From assembly GCA_002197995.1 (NCBI GenBank), contig NGZR01000001.1:6014001-6078000 (forward strand): a DNA stretch of 64,000 nucleotides, read 5' to 3'. How positions within the stretch are numbered: the first letter of the stretch is position 1; the number at the start of each line of letters is the position of its first letter. Shown in pieces: positions 22,269-34,279 of the stretch. This DNA comes from Gaeumannomyces sp. JS-464. Taxonomy: Eukaryota > Ascomycota > Sordariomycetes > Magnaporthales > Magnaporthaceae. Position numbers and translations under genes: made by a program. The notes below the pieces were generated by a model. The model was given only the letters and a program-made list of their open reading frames with translations, was not told the origin of the DNA and searched no databases.

Positions 22269-24045
22269 ATGAAGTACGACCGCACCAAGAACCCCGAGCT
22301 CTTCTCGCCGGAATCGAGAAGGGGCGATATAATTGCCGTTAATGTCACTCTGCTCTCGTTCGCGACCCTCATCGTCGCTCTGCGCTTCTACACGCGCACC
22401 GTGGTCCTCCACACCCTCGGGCTGGACGACTGGCTCGTCCTCCTGTCTCTATTGCTTTTTGCCGCCTTGGTTGGCAACGAGTTTGTCCGTACGTGCTGCA
22501 CTCAGGGAAGCTATCTATCCGTTTCTTCTGGCTGGTCTCGTGCTGACTAGGCCTCACTTGCAGTGGAAAGCAAAGGCCTCGGTCACCACATTGGGACTCT
22601 CCCGCAGCCTGATGGCTTCAAGGAGTATTTAAAGGTTCGTTATGACCTAGCATATCTCCAAACCGCCTGCTCCTTGGGTCACCGCTAATCTTGAGCGCTG
22701 CCAGGCCTTCTTCGTCAGCATCCAACTCTACAATGCTGCCATTGCTGCCGTCAAGTTCACCTTTCTCGCCCAGTACTACCGGATCATGACCGTCAAAAAG
22801 ATGAGGATCGCCGTCCTCATCGTGACCGGAATCGTAGGCGCCTGGTCCGTGTCGCAGATGGTGATGAGCTTGGTGACTTGCACTCCTATCTCTGGATTCT
22901 GGGACGCGACCCCGGACACCGTCTGCCTCCCTGAGCTGGCAACGTGTAAGCCAACCCCATATTTGACCCGGCCGTGCAACTGCGACTTTTATCCTGACAC
23001 CATACAGGGTACGCCAATGCCATCGGCAACATCATTGCGGATATCATGATCATCGTGCTGCCTCTGCCCATGATCAGAAACCTGAAGTTGCCTCGCACGC
23101 AAAAGCTGGTGTTGGGTGGGAATCTTCTGCCTCGGATTTTTGTAAGCAAAGGCCTCTTTGATGCCGAGACTGGGTACCTAGACTATCCATGCTAACCACC
23201 CCTGTCCTGGTCATTTAGCACTTGCGGTATCAGCGCGAGCCGCATTCGATTCCTTGGCACCCCCGTCGACACAACCTGGGATAACCTGGACGCAGAGGTA
23301 TGTGGCCAAAAAAAGAAGGGGGGAAAAAAAATCACAACCACTCATGAAACAGATTACTAACTTTGCGTCTGTCACGCAGTTCTGGTCGCTCGCCGAAATC
23401 TGCAGCGGTATCGTGTGCGCCGTGCTGCCCACCCTGCGGCCCCTGGCCGGCCGGTGCTTCCCCAAGTACTTTGGCTCGCGCAGCAACCGATCCTACTTCC
23501 TCAGCCGGCAGACCGGGGCGACCTGGCAGCGAAAGTCCTTTGGCGGGGGCAACGGAGGCAGCGGAGGAGGAGGAGGGATGGGAGGAGGCGGCGGTCAAAA
23601 ATCACAGACGGCGCGCATGTCGCGCAAGATGGCCGACGACGAGGAGATGATGCGGCCGCACACAAAGGACAACAAGTCGGAGCAGAGCAGCACGTACGAG
23701 GCGCAGGACGACGAGCTCGTCGAGATGCATGGCCTCCCCGTGCCCATCCAGTCGCCCGCGTACCCGGACACGATCTACACCAGGGCCACGACCACGAAGG
23801 TTGTGGGCGGACCGGGGCAGACGACGGGTGGTAGCGGTGGTAGCGGTGGTAGCGGTGGTAGCGGTGGTAGCGGTGGTAGCGGTGGTGGTGGTGGTGGTGG
23901 TGGTGGTGGTATTAATGATGGACGCACTCCTTCTACTATGCTCAGGGCGCCTCCGCGCAAGAGCCTATCCGGCACGACGGGCACGCCGCTGCAGATTGCA
24001 GTTCGGCGAGATATCGTCGTGGAGGAGCACCCTAGACCGATATGA
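22269..24045 (+). CDS. Pth11-type / fungal rhodopsin-domain membrane protein
   Basis: Six exons (22269-22488, 22564-22634, 22705-22945, 23008-23141, 23219-23297, 23380-24045) give about 469 residues. The seven-helix fungal rhodopsin-like domain is clear: LGLDDWLVL after the second helix, GLGHHIG in the first outer loop, AAIAAVKFTFLAQYYRI, CTPISGFWD, then DIMIIVLPLPMIRNLKLPRTQKLVLGG. No N-terminal CFEM module is present. Proteins of this class are proposed surface or endomembrane sensors; Pth11 of rice blast acts in surface recognition. One extra A at 23121-23122 shifts the frame within exon 4. The cytosolic tail is Gly-rich, with GGS repeats encoded by a 9-bp microsatellite, then a basic and acidic disordered end. 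The ligand is unknown. Confidence 0.85.
23826..23912 (+). repeat. (GGTGGTAGC)n and (GGT)n coding microsatellite
   Basis: The 9-base unit GGTGGTAGC is repeated about six times and runs into about ten GGT codons. It encodes a Gly-Gly-Ser and poly-Gly tract in the tail of the rhodopsin-like protein. Length variation between strains is expected. Confidence 0.85.
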
Positions 24046-25184
24046 TTTTTAATCCAGCTTTGGAATCACTCCCATGCGATCCGTGTCTAACCAAATTTTG
24101 GCTCTTGATTGAAAAGGTCGCTTTCTTATGTCTGGCTGGGTCACCTGATGCAATCTTTGAGAGGTTGTTTTGAGGGATCAGGTGCAAGGGGCCGTTACAC
24201 ATTCTTTCGTTGTTTCCTTTGTGGGGCATCAACAATCGCCATCGAGCCATTGAGGAAGAAACTCAAAGTTGTTCAAACCCAGTGAGTCGAAGCATGTTTT
24301 TTTTTTTTTTTTCCAACCCTATCTCGCTGTTGCAGTCCAGGACAGTCAGCTGACTTCATACCTCCCAGTCCATGCAACCGAGTTGCTGGGCTTAGGCACC
24401 ATCCCCCGCTCCTACTGCATCGCGAGCCGCGCTAGTTATAGAGTCTCCTCTCCCATCAGCGCCGCGACTATAATCTGTGCCCAAGTCGAGCTGTTCTCGG
24501 CTGTTATGAGAGCCATCACGATATCGCTGGTTGTTTTCCCATCCAATAACGGCAACTTCGCTCTCGGTGTGGCAAGGCGGAATCTGCCGTGATCTATACC
24601 GTCGCCGCATAATCGGCATTAATGTGGCGAGGCTAACACGGCCCGCCGAAGATACGCCAAGAAAAATTATTTGCTCCTACCCCTAGTTTTATACTCCGAT
24701 TGTAACGATGACCTCGGACTGCCCAAAACGGAGATAGTACGCGTTCCCCTCGTCCGAAAAAAAAAAGATTCACGTGTTCAAAGTTGAAGAAACATGCTCC
24801 ACACAAAATACTTTCCACTTTGTCCCTGGCTCTCTACGTCCCTTTGGGGCTTGTTAAACCTAGAGGCTAGTCTTCCAACACAGCCAATGCCGGCCGGGCT
24901 GGGTGATCATTTGTGCATGGGGATTTGCAGATATAGAAGTCCGGAGTTGTGTGATATTAGGCTCTAATCCTGATTATTCAACCAACAAAGGGGTCACCGT
25001 AGAAGCTCTTTGTTGTTTGAATGCCTCCGAAATGTGAACGGACACTGGGTTTTTCGAACGGCTTGTCTGTTTCTCTTTGTTCCCAAGCATAAATTTCGAC
25101 CCCCGTGATGAAGTGAATGAAAATACAATTCCAGGCTTCGTCGGCGCCGAGGTTCGCTCGATCACAATGCAACTCACACCCGGC
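24046..25184. other. intergenic between rhodopsin-like and DJ-1 genes
   Basis: This convergent gap has no supported gene. It contains a T-run at 24297-24312 and an A-run at about 24758-24768. The short frames at 24269-24592 show no domain. Confidence 0.45.
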
Positions 25185-26154
25185 TTACGGCCCCCCTGCG
25201 CTTGTAAATTGCTCCATGTCGTAGTTGTAACGCTGGTCAAAGCTACGCCCGGGCTGGAACTCGATGGCGTACAGGCCAATGGCGTTGACGAGCTTGGGGT
25301 CCCAGTTCTTCAGACAGTAGTCCGCAATCATATCGAGCCCTGTCATGAGGATCCCACCCAGGACGAGCGGTTAGCAAGGGCTCAAAGGAGGCAATTAACA
25401 ACACGTCATGGCCAAATTGGGAGGAAAAGGGGGAACAACACCCCCTATCATCCCCTCCCCTCCCCGCCCCCCAGAATGAAGCGTAGCAGCACTCACCAGC
25501 ACCAGCACCGCCAGACGTCCACAGCTCGCCCTCGCCCTCGCCATCGAACGGCTTCCCGTCGACGACCCAGCGCAGGTCCGCCCACTCGACGGCCGGGTGC
25601 GTCCTGCGGGCCAGCGGCAGCGCCATGCGGTTCGTGGTCGCGCTCACGCCGGCCAGGCCGACGGCGTCGGCGAGCCACAGCGCGCCCGTGCACGTCGTCA
25701 TCCACACGCGCGTGCGCGCCCAGGCCTCGCGCATGAAGCGGGCGGCGCCCTCGGGCCGGACGCTGGGCGCGTTGCCGCCGACCAGCACGAGGTCCAGGTC
25801 GCGCGGCAGTCGTCGTACGTCACGTTGGGCACGTAGCGGAACTGCGCCGTCAGCAGCGTCGGCTCCAGCGTCGCCGCCATGTAGTAGACCTGCAGGTCGT
25901 CGATCCCGAGCGGGAGCAGCGCCTCCACCGAGGGGTCCAGCTCCGCGGCCGCGGCGATGTACTCCTTGGACAGGTTGCCGAAGATGTCGATGCCGACTAT
26001 GTCGGAGAGCTGGACGCTGCCACGGGGGTCAGCGCATTGCCCCCCTCTTCGCTTCTGGGGTATTTTGTATGCAAGCTGTTGGGGGAGCTTTCTTTCTATC
26101 TCACCTCTCGAGCATCACGCCTATGCGGTAGGGCTTGGGGGAGGCGGCAGCCAT
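25185..26154 (-). CDS. DJ-1/PfpI (ThiJ) superfamily protein
   Basis: Three exons (26154-26105, 26016-25497, 25339-25185) give about 241 residues once one missing base is allowed for. The start MAAASPKPYRIGVMLE leads to VQLSDIVGIDIFGNLS, then a VLVGGN block. The nucleophile elbow follows, with the reactive Cys in TTCTGALWLADAVGLAG, and the C-terminus is rich in aromatic and acidic residues (AIGLYAIEFQPGRSFDQRYN). This is the DJ-1/PfpI fold of cytosolic glutamine-amidotransferase-like proteins, which include stress chaperones, glyoxalases and isonitrile hydratases. The exact reaction cannot be told. The frame breaks at about 25801-25808, where one C appears missing just before RDLDLVLVGG. No signal peptide. 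Confidence 0.8.
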
Positions 26155-26815
26155 GTTCACTGGGTTATGGGCTTAGGCAGGGTCGAGGTAAGTCAGATTG
26201 GCGGAGAAGGCGGTCCAGCGTGGTCGGTTGTGAATGTATGGCTTTCATTGTTTGCGAGATGGAAAGCTGGGTGTATTGTACACCCCAGCTCTCCAAGGCC
26301 AGCGTGGCGCATCGTGGGCACCACTCCGTATGACATCGGTGGGAATAGCGCGATCGGTGGAGCTGGCTTGCCAAGGAAGCCCATGCTGCCAGCACTGGAC
26401 GGGCTGCGCCTGTGGCTAGTAGCGCCGCGGTGTTGAGGTTGATGAGAAGCGCCCCGCTAATTAGCTGAAGCCTCCGACCTGCATCGGACATACTCTTGGT
26501 GTGGGCCGTGCCCATCCATCGAGCACGTTTTTGTGAGAACGAGGAGGATACTTGGAGAACTAGATCAGGTAAAGATAGAGCAAGCTCAACTGCGTCGCAT
26601 AAGCTATCATCCGGGCATTGGAAGGATGCACTGCATCAAGCTGAATCGTTCATCGCGGTAAGCAAGGCAGGCTGTTCGAAAAAGTAAAATTAAGCTACAG
26701 CCAAAGAGCCCCTCCCATACACATTACCGCATTACACTATTAAGGAATTAAGACGTAGCACAGGATCTCATCCGTCCCAAGGCAGCGCCGGGTATCATAC
26801 GGCACGTGGCGCCTT
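26155..26815. other. intergenic between DJ-1 and tyrosinase genes
   Basis: Both neighbours are on the minus strand, so this stretch should hold the tyrosinase 3' UTR and the DJ-1 promoter. No gene is supported in it. Confidence 0.45.
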
Positions 26816-28366
26816 TTACATGTAGATGTAGCAGAACTCCCCGCCCTTGCCGCCAAGCGTGTTGAGCAGGCTGCCGAGCTTGACGTCCGCGCCGTTGACA
26901 CCAAGGTTGACAAGGTCGTCAAGGGAGCCCGGGCGTCCGGCACCCGTGTTGCCGCCCACGCTGGTGAGGCGGGTCTGCAGGTCCTGCATCTGCCAAATCC
27001 AGTACACGCGATCAATCATGGCGTGATGCACATAAAAGTAGATGTCGGGGAGCTGTAGATGTCACCGCCCGGGTCGCCGCCGACGGTGAAGTGTCCCATG
27101 GCGTGCACGCCGGAGGGATTCTGCATGGTGTTCTGGAAGCTCACAATGTCATTGTTCCGGGTGATGAGGGCGTAGGTCTTGTCGGCCGTGGTCTGCGCGG
27201 CGTTGGCCTTGCTGATGCTGCGCTTGAGGCAACGGGGGTTGTACTGGAGGGAGTTGCCAGGGCCCATGTTCACCTTCACGTCGGCGAACGGCCCGGTCTC
27301 AACGCAGGCGCCGGGCCTGGGCGAGTTACCGCTGAGGCTGGAGGCGTTTCCGTTGAAGAGCGGCGAGTTCTCGGGGTCCTTGGCGTAACGGTCCCAGTTC
27401 CAATACGGCTGGTAGCCGGTGTAGCCACACTCGTTGCGAAGGGCTTGCTCGAAGGCCCACGTGAAGTACCGATGCCAGCCCAAGAAGTTGGCAGTGCCGT
27501 GAATGGTTGGGGTTTGCTGGAGTCGTCATAGCGGCTCTTGGCGCCGGGCGCTTCCGAGGCGCTGAGCTTGGAGGGCTTGTTCATGAGGCACTTGACCGCG
27601 GCGATGTACTCCTCACGCTTGGGGACGGAAAGGTCGCTCCTGTTGTATGGTATTAGCATTAGTAGCCAGCTAGGACAGCAAGTTGGCGCCTAGGAGATTA
27701 TCTTACCACTCATATCGAACGGCGGCGTTCTGAAGAGTGCAGCCGCTGCTGGCAAGATTGCTTGTGGAGAACGACTCCAGTTTGCTGAAGCTGGAGTCTC
27801 TAAGCTTGTCCACGACATCCGCGGGGTAGGCCCGGGATGCGGTAGGCGAGGCAGCAGGAGGTGCCGAGGTAGCGGCGGTAGTGGTGGGGCACCGGCAGCT
27901 GCTGGAGCTGCTGCTGGCAGATGTAGTGGCCTCGGGGGCGGGAGTCTCAGGGGTGTGTGGGCTCCGCGGGGCCGCTAGTAGCAGACGTGCTCGAGCTGGC
28001 GGACACAGTCTGTGCGGAAGATTCCGAGGTAGAAGCCGAAGTGGTGGACGCCGGAGTGGTGGCGGCCGAGCTGGAAGATATGAAGATGGTCGACAGAGTC
28101 GACTGACTGGAAGGAGATGAAACGACAGCCGAACTGGCCGGAACAGGCACGGCGGTGCTGGCGGAGCTAGCCGCTGAAGACTCGGGGGTGGTCACCCCGG
28201 AGGAAGAGAGAGATTTGACGGACGCGCCGGACGTAGCCGTCTCGCTAGAGGGGTCGACCCAGACCACCGATGTGATGGTGACGGGACGAACAGCCTTGCA
28301 GGCGTGGGGCCGGGCATGGCCCGCGGCCACAAGACAGGCCCCAATGACACAGTGGGAAAAGCGCAT
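26816..28366 (-). CDS. secreted tyrosinase-type copper oxidase (three frame breaks)
   Basis: Two exons (28366-27707, 27639-26816) give about 494 residues after small frame corrections. A signal peptide (MRFSHCVIGACLVAAGHA) is followed by about 150 residues rich in Ser, Thr and Ala, probably O-glycosylated. The Tyr_Cu-bd domain then shows IHGTANFLGWHRYF, QPYWNWDRY, VHAMGHF and FYVHHAMIDRVYWIWQ. Such enzymes hydroxylate or oxidise phenols with dioxygen at a paired copper site. The region between RYDD and TIHG is short, and the first CuA histidine expected there is not visible. Frame breaks lie near 27951-27960 (CA repeat), 27519-27523 (one T missing) and 27046-27050 (one G missing). The flanking protein reads through each, so they are probably sequence errors. 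Confidence 0.8.
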
Positions 28367-30048
28367 GGTGGATGTGTGTATGCAGAGCAAATGTTGGTTG
28401 CTCGCAACAACAACTGATGAGTATAGAGCTCACGTTTGTGGAAAGGACTTGAGTTCGTATGGGAGGAAGGGCTATCCCGGCGGTAGTAGAGCGAAGGATA
28501 AGAGCTACAAGCTCGGAAGTGATGCCGGTGTAGAAAGTGGTGATGTTGAGCGCAAGGCACAGGAGTTGCTGAACGAAAGGACGCGGCGTCTGCCGGCTGA
28601 AGGAAGAAACGAAGGACGATGAGGAAAAAAAAAAAACGAATGACAGACTGTGCCCGAGAGAAGACGAAACAAATCTCCAACGAACTGCAAAAGAGGTCAG
28701 AAGGCCTGGAGAGAAAGCCCACCAACAGAGAGGCGGCGGCGAGGCAGGGCGCATCGCTTTTGAAGGCCGCGAGGGAGCATCGTTGCCGACGGGCGCGGGC
28801 CCGTCGCAGGTCAGCCAGGAGACATGGGACCGGCAAACACGAGATGGAGGGGTGGGCTCTCGGCATCATGGCCTCTTTTTCGGCAGCTATCGCACGGTTC
28901 TGCTCTCCCACTTGCCGCCGCCTTGACCCAGAGATTGTGTCGACGAGCCTGAGATGCAACCTCGAGGCGTTGCGGCGTTGCTGGGACCCTGGTGGGCCCT
29001 GTGCCAGGATGAGGCAATCTGGTGGAGACCAAAAATAGGACGCTAGGCTATTTCAGGCCAGAAGGGACCCTCTTCCTCCAGGGATGACAAGATCCTTTTT
29101 TCTGCCGCCCTGACAGACATCAACAGCACATCAACATGCAATTGGATACCTCAGTTTGCGGGGTCTTCCGGCGAACCGTTGTGGGAAATCTCGTGGCCAC
29201 CTGGTTGGCGCTCAGACTAGCAGGCGGCCTGTCGCTAGGGTTTTCCCGAGATCGTGACGGCCTTGGGTCCGGCGAAGGACGCGCGTGATGTGACAACTAG
29301 GTAGACAATCAGGCTGGTATCCCTTACAGCAGCGCCCCCAGCAGGCCTGCCAGACAGCCCGAACAAGCAGCGCGAGCAATGGTAGCACGTCTCCTGAATG
29401 GTCCTCCAGTCCAACAGGTCCAGTCAGCCGAGGCTACCAGCCAGTGGGGTCCAAGCGCAAATTGTTTGCAGCCGTGCGCAGCAACGTCGTATTGCAGAAG
29501 CAAAACGTTTCAGGGGACTGAGCGATCCCAGCGGGGCTCGCGGCGGTCGGCCACCTGCAAAGCGAAATGAGCCGCACTTTACGCGTTCAACGACAGCTCA
29601 CATCTCTGCCTCTGGTCTCGCCCACCTGCCCGGCCGTCAGCCTGTAAACCGAACTGGGGCCGTTTGTCAGGCCTGCCAAGATTGATTGCGTGATAAACTC
29701 GGGCCACCAACCGAGCTCCCTTCCATCGTCTTTTCGAAGGATCGAGCGGTGCCAGCAAAGGGCTTCCGAGAATCCAGCATCTCCCCACCAACGTCACATC
29801 AGGCGGACCCGACGGAGCCTAACCTGAACCAAGCTCTCGAGCAAGTTGCTTGATTTACATACCATCCATCCCACGGCGTGAGGCAGCGATACATTCGTCA
29901 CAAGGCAATGACTGTCGGACACGCTGCAATATCTCCTGCAACTACAAGTCCCGGGGGCTCGCTGCCGAGACACGGTATGGGTAACATATTATTTAACGAC
30001 CTGGAGGACCTTGGCAAGTCCTGCCCCCGGTACCTCGAATTAAGCTAT
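28367..30048. other. intergenic, no supported gene
   Basis: This stretch lies between the tyrosinase start and the carboxylesterase stop. It holds the tyrosinase promoter (nearest 300 bases), an A-run at 28624-28636 and short chance frames only. Confidence 0.45.
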
Positions 30049-32054
30049 TTACACCACGGCCGCGAACGCCAGCGTCAGCGACACCACCGCCCCAACTACA
30101 GACCACCCGTCGCGCGGGCCGAGCGAGTTGATCGGAATCTGCGGGCGCGTGCCGTTGCGCGGGACCGTCGAGTTTGCCCTCACGGGCGGCGACACAGGCA
30201 TGCTGGCCACGGGCTTGGGGGGAGTGACGGTGCCACCACCGCTGCCGCCGTTGCTGGGACCGCAGTTGGAAGCCGAGGACCCGGACAGGGCCCAGCTCGT
30301 GCCGCGGCTGACGCCCGGCGGGTTGAGCTCGACCACGACGCCGTTGGACAGCGGCGTCTCGATGGCCGGCAGCATCATGTCGAGCATCTCGCAGTTGCCC
30401 CGCTGCTCGGCCGTCATGGCCTCCATGCCCATGTTGGTCGTCTCGAACCGCAGGCGCTCGCGCGTGTCCGGACCCGTCCAGGGCTTCCACTCGGGCGTCC
30501 CCGCCAGGCGGAACTTGTTGGGGTCGAGCGAGCGCACGAACGAGGCCCAGTAGGCCATGGTGATGGGGACTATAGCTTTGTTGTCGGTAGAGTAGCTCTT
30601 GGGCGGTGCGCCGTCCGTGTTGTTGGGCCCGAACACGGCGTTGAGCTCAACCGTGTGATAGGAACCGAAGCCGAGCCGCTCCTGCTCCTCGTCCCGTACG
30701 GCGAACCGGTAGTTGTACGTCTTGACGCCGTCCCTGGCCTGGGCGTTTTGCACACGAGCCGTGATGCAGTCGGCCCTGAAGTCTGTGAACCCGACCGCCA
30801 TCTGCCGCCACAGCGGGCCCGCGCCGACCGACTTGCCGTTCGCGTCCACCGCCTTTGTGAAGTCGGGCTGCTTCTTTTGCAGGTACACCTTGTCCAGCAG
30901 CGCGAGGCTCGCGTTGCTCAGCGCGCCGAAGGCCTGGCTGTTGTAAAACTCGAGGACCTTCTGGGTCGTGTTGAGCTCCTTGGGCACGCCCTTGGTCCCC
31001 TCGTCGGCGCACGTCCCGACGATGGTGGGCACCTTGAGGTACAGCCCCTGGTCGAAGCGCGCCAGGCTGGGGTTCTTGATCAGGTCGCCGTCGAAGCCAG
31101 GGTTGAACTGGCAGTTCTCGGCCTGCAGCGCCGACGAGTTGGCTGACCGGAGGCAGGCGAGGGTGTCGGTCGCGGTGGTGCACTTGGTCGCGTTCAGGAG
31201 GCACGCGTACTGCTCTTGGCCCTGCTCGATCGTGCGGATGGTGGCCACCGACGTCGACTCGAGGATGGCGCCCTTGATCAGGGTGGTCTTGGGGTCCTCG
31301 TCCGCCCAAGCCGCGAGCAGGAGCTGGATGGCGGTTGCCCCGGCCGAATCCCCAACGGCGACGATCTGGTCAGCATCGCCCCCGAACTTGGCCACGTGCT
31401 GCTTCAGCCACTTGGCGGCTTGGATCATGTCCTTGAGGCCATTGTTCAAGCTGGCGCCCGCTTTCACCTCCTTGCTTTGCAGAAACCCAAACGCGCCGAC
31501 TCGGTAGTTTATCTGGGCCACGACGATGTTGCCGAACGCGGCCAGGTCGCTGCCGTTGAAGTTGGCGTTGGAATTCGACTGGAAGCCTCCACCTTGCAGC
31601 TGGTACATAACCCCCAGCTTAGAGGTGGCTGTCGCGTTGGTCGGCGCAAAAATGTTGATAAACAGACAGTCCTCGGCCACGGTGAAACGCTTGTTGGGCT
31701 GATTGGTGAAGTCGGACGCGGCCCTAGGCAGGCATATGGGACGAAACTATAGCAGCCTCACGTCAGCGACGCCTAACGGCGATTTCGGGAACGAGCTCCC
31801 TTCGCTGTTGGCCATCTTACCTTGCTGGCGTCTTCTACCGCCCCGTTTGTAGAGGGAGGATCCATGGGCGCGGCAAAACGCAGCGGTCCCAGAGGAGCAG
31901 CCGCATATCGCACACCAAGCCACCGCGTGGCGCCGCCCGATTCCGCCACACCTTGAACTTTGGTGTACCCCAGGTCAACCAGGGAGTTAACCGCTTGGAC
32001 CGGATGCCAGGCGGCGAGAGAAAGGAAAGAGACCAAGATCCCCGAGCACCGCAT
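30049..32054 (-). CDS. secreted type-B carboxylesterase/lipase, probably GPI-anchored
   Basis: Two exons (32054-31821 and 31746-30049) join in phase 0 and give an intact 643-residue protein. The signal peptide MRCSGILVSFLSLAAWHPVQA precedes a carboxylesterase (COesterase) domain. This has VAEDCLFINIF, the oxyanion block QLQGGGFQ, the nucleophile Ser in VGDSAGATA and the catalytic His in SYHTVELNAVFG. The C-terminus has a Ser/Pro/Gly-rich stretch, then a small-residue site and a hydrophobic tail (WSVVGAVVSLTLAFAAVV), the usual GPI-attachment layout. The enzyme should hydrolyse esters at the cell surface or wall; the substrate is not predictable. It lies in tandem with the tyrosinase and DJ-1 genes on the same strand, with separate promoters. 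No frame break. Confidence 0.9.
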
Positions 32055-34279
32055 TTTGCAACGAGGCAAGCGACGAAATGAAGGAAGGGGGAAATAAACA
32101 AAAAGAAAAGAAGAGAAGAGAATGGATGAGATGGAGCTGGCCGGCCTGGAAAGAGACCAGACGAAAACGACGGCAACAAGGCGCAACTTTAAGAGACAGA
32201 TGCGCACAGCATGGCTCACCTTGGCGTGGAGAGCCGGAGTCTGCCTGCTTGCTCGGCACGAAAATAAGGTTCGTCTGAAGACCCAAGGGGTCGGTTCCAA
32301 AGTCGGCGCACCCCGTCCCCTTGCCAGCAGCACGCTGCCGTCTAGACTGGCAGCTCGTTCTTTTTTTTTTCTCCTCTCTTTTCCCCTGGGAACCCGACCA
32401 CCCGGCAGCCTCTTCCCTGCTTAAGCTCTGAGAGGGGCAAATACGTCTCGGTTTCACAGCTGTTTTAGCTGAATTATATCATTTGCCTTTTTCCATCAGA
32501 GGATCTGGCCTGACTGCCCTCCCACCTCGTCCTAGCGGAAAGGGTCCAATGGTGTGGCTGCAAGGGGCAAAAAGCGGAGGAGGCCACCACCAAATAGAGC
32601 CGCCACTCGTCCGGCCTGAACCGAGAGAGATCATGGGAGTTCGGGGCATTTTACCCACGCCGCACAGTCCAGTGAAACATGATGAAATCCAAACTTTTCC
32701 CATACAGATCAACAGGAGAAGCCCAGGCAACGAGTACCTTGCGAAGTCATGTCCCCCATTTTGCTCTTTCGCCAACGTTGTCTGTCTCGGTGGGCGGGGT
32801 TCCTACATACCATGCATGGCCCAGTGTTTGGGTTCGCCAAAGACGTGAGGCAGAGAAACAGAAGACAAACTCTTTGCCAGATGTGTGTCAGGGAGCCGAC
32901 ATGGCCGGGGGGAGACGGGGGATGGCTGTCACGTCAGCACCATATTTTGACATTGACGAGGAGGTCTTGGCAGTCGCAGATGCCAAAAAAGTCAGTTGAA
33001 GGTTCTGGTCGCGCGGCAAAGACCTGAGTCGGGGCCAAAAATGCAAAATCTCCTCGCCCCCTGTCCCTGCCATTTGGGAAACGTTTGTGCAGTGCTTGCA
33101 CATGAACCCCAGTCCAGGCAAGCCAGTCGCTCTGGCCCATGCGTCTGCATGACATCCATGGATCTCCCTTCGGCGACTTTTTTTTCTGTAGGTGTTTTGA
33201 CCGGCCCGAGACGCCACGGTTTGACGGCTTGGCCCACGACCACCACGACGCCGACTCAACACAGCAGCGATTCCGTGCCGTGCCGTGCTCTCGTCGCCCA
33301 AGCGGCGGATGCTGGAGAAATCGCTTGAAACAGCTCTAGATTTTATGGTTACCATTTTATCGGTGTATTCATGGGTGTCGGTGCACTGCACCCAGCCCAT
33401 CTTCCATGCTGGAGGCAGGTTTGGTATTCTTCATCTCGCAGCACCCTGCACACGCAGAAGATCGCGTCTTGCCTAGCACCAGGAGGGACAGCCGCGAGAG
33501 AAGGTGCATGTAGTCGCGTGTCTCGCGCGCTCTCTGAACCTATAATTAGCGTCAAGCAAATCTCCAGTATTTTTGGTCGCAGAGTGAGCCCACCAGCCAC
33601 TCTGCTATCCAATATGAGTACCACCTCACCCACCTCGCTTTCCTCCGAGGCCCATGGTGATAGTATTAGTATCCCGGACTCCAATCACCTCTCGTCGAGA
33701 TGTTCTGAATGCACAAAGAGAGGGGCTGTTGGCCGCTAACACTGATACATCAAAATCCCGGGGGGTATCTACAAAGGAGACAAACCGAAGACAAAGAATA
33801 AAGCTTGAGGCGTAAAATATGGGGCGGGCAGCAGAGGCCCGAGTCCTGGAGTGATTCGAGAGCCACAAAGGTACCGAGACTTTGGCCTTCCGGGTTTTGG
33901 TGCCACTGCCCAAGCCGTGCTTAGACCCGACAGGGCTAAGAAAAACGAAGCTGAAGTGTGTCACGTCCAAGATGGGTGGTCAAGAGAATAGGACGGGAAA
34001 TCGAATCCATGTTTTATCTTTCCAACTAACAGCAACCAACATCTCCTTCTAAAATCGCTTCGTGATATTGTATGGCAGGATGCTACTACTAAAACAGGGG
34101 GTCGTAGAAGAAAGGAAACGCTCGTGGCGGCGGGGCGAGGGAAGTCAATGCCGCTCCCTTGACTAAACAAAATAAACGCCCAAAATCTAGCAATCGGCTA
34201 GAAGAAGAAACCCAAGCCAGGACGCCGTGGTATCCGAAGAGAAGTGGATTGTATTTTGTTATGTGCTACTCTAGGCCCT
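32055..34279. other. intergenic, no supported gene
   Basis: This stretch of 2.2 kb lies between two minus-strand secreted-protein genes. C/T and A/G tracts at 32080-32150 and 32355-32395 suit the carboxylesterase promoter. The open frames at 32888-33400 and 33349-33739 overlap on opposite strands and show no domain. Confidence 0.45.
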
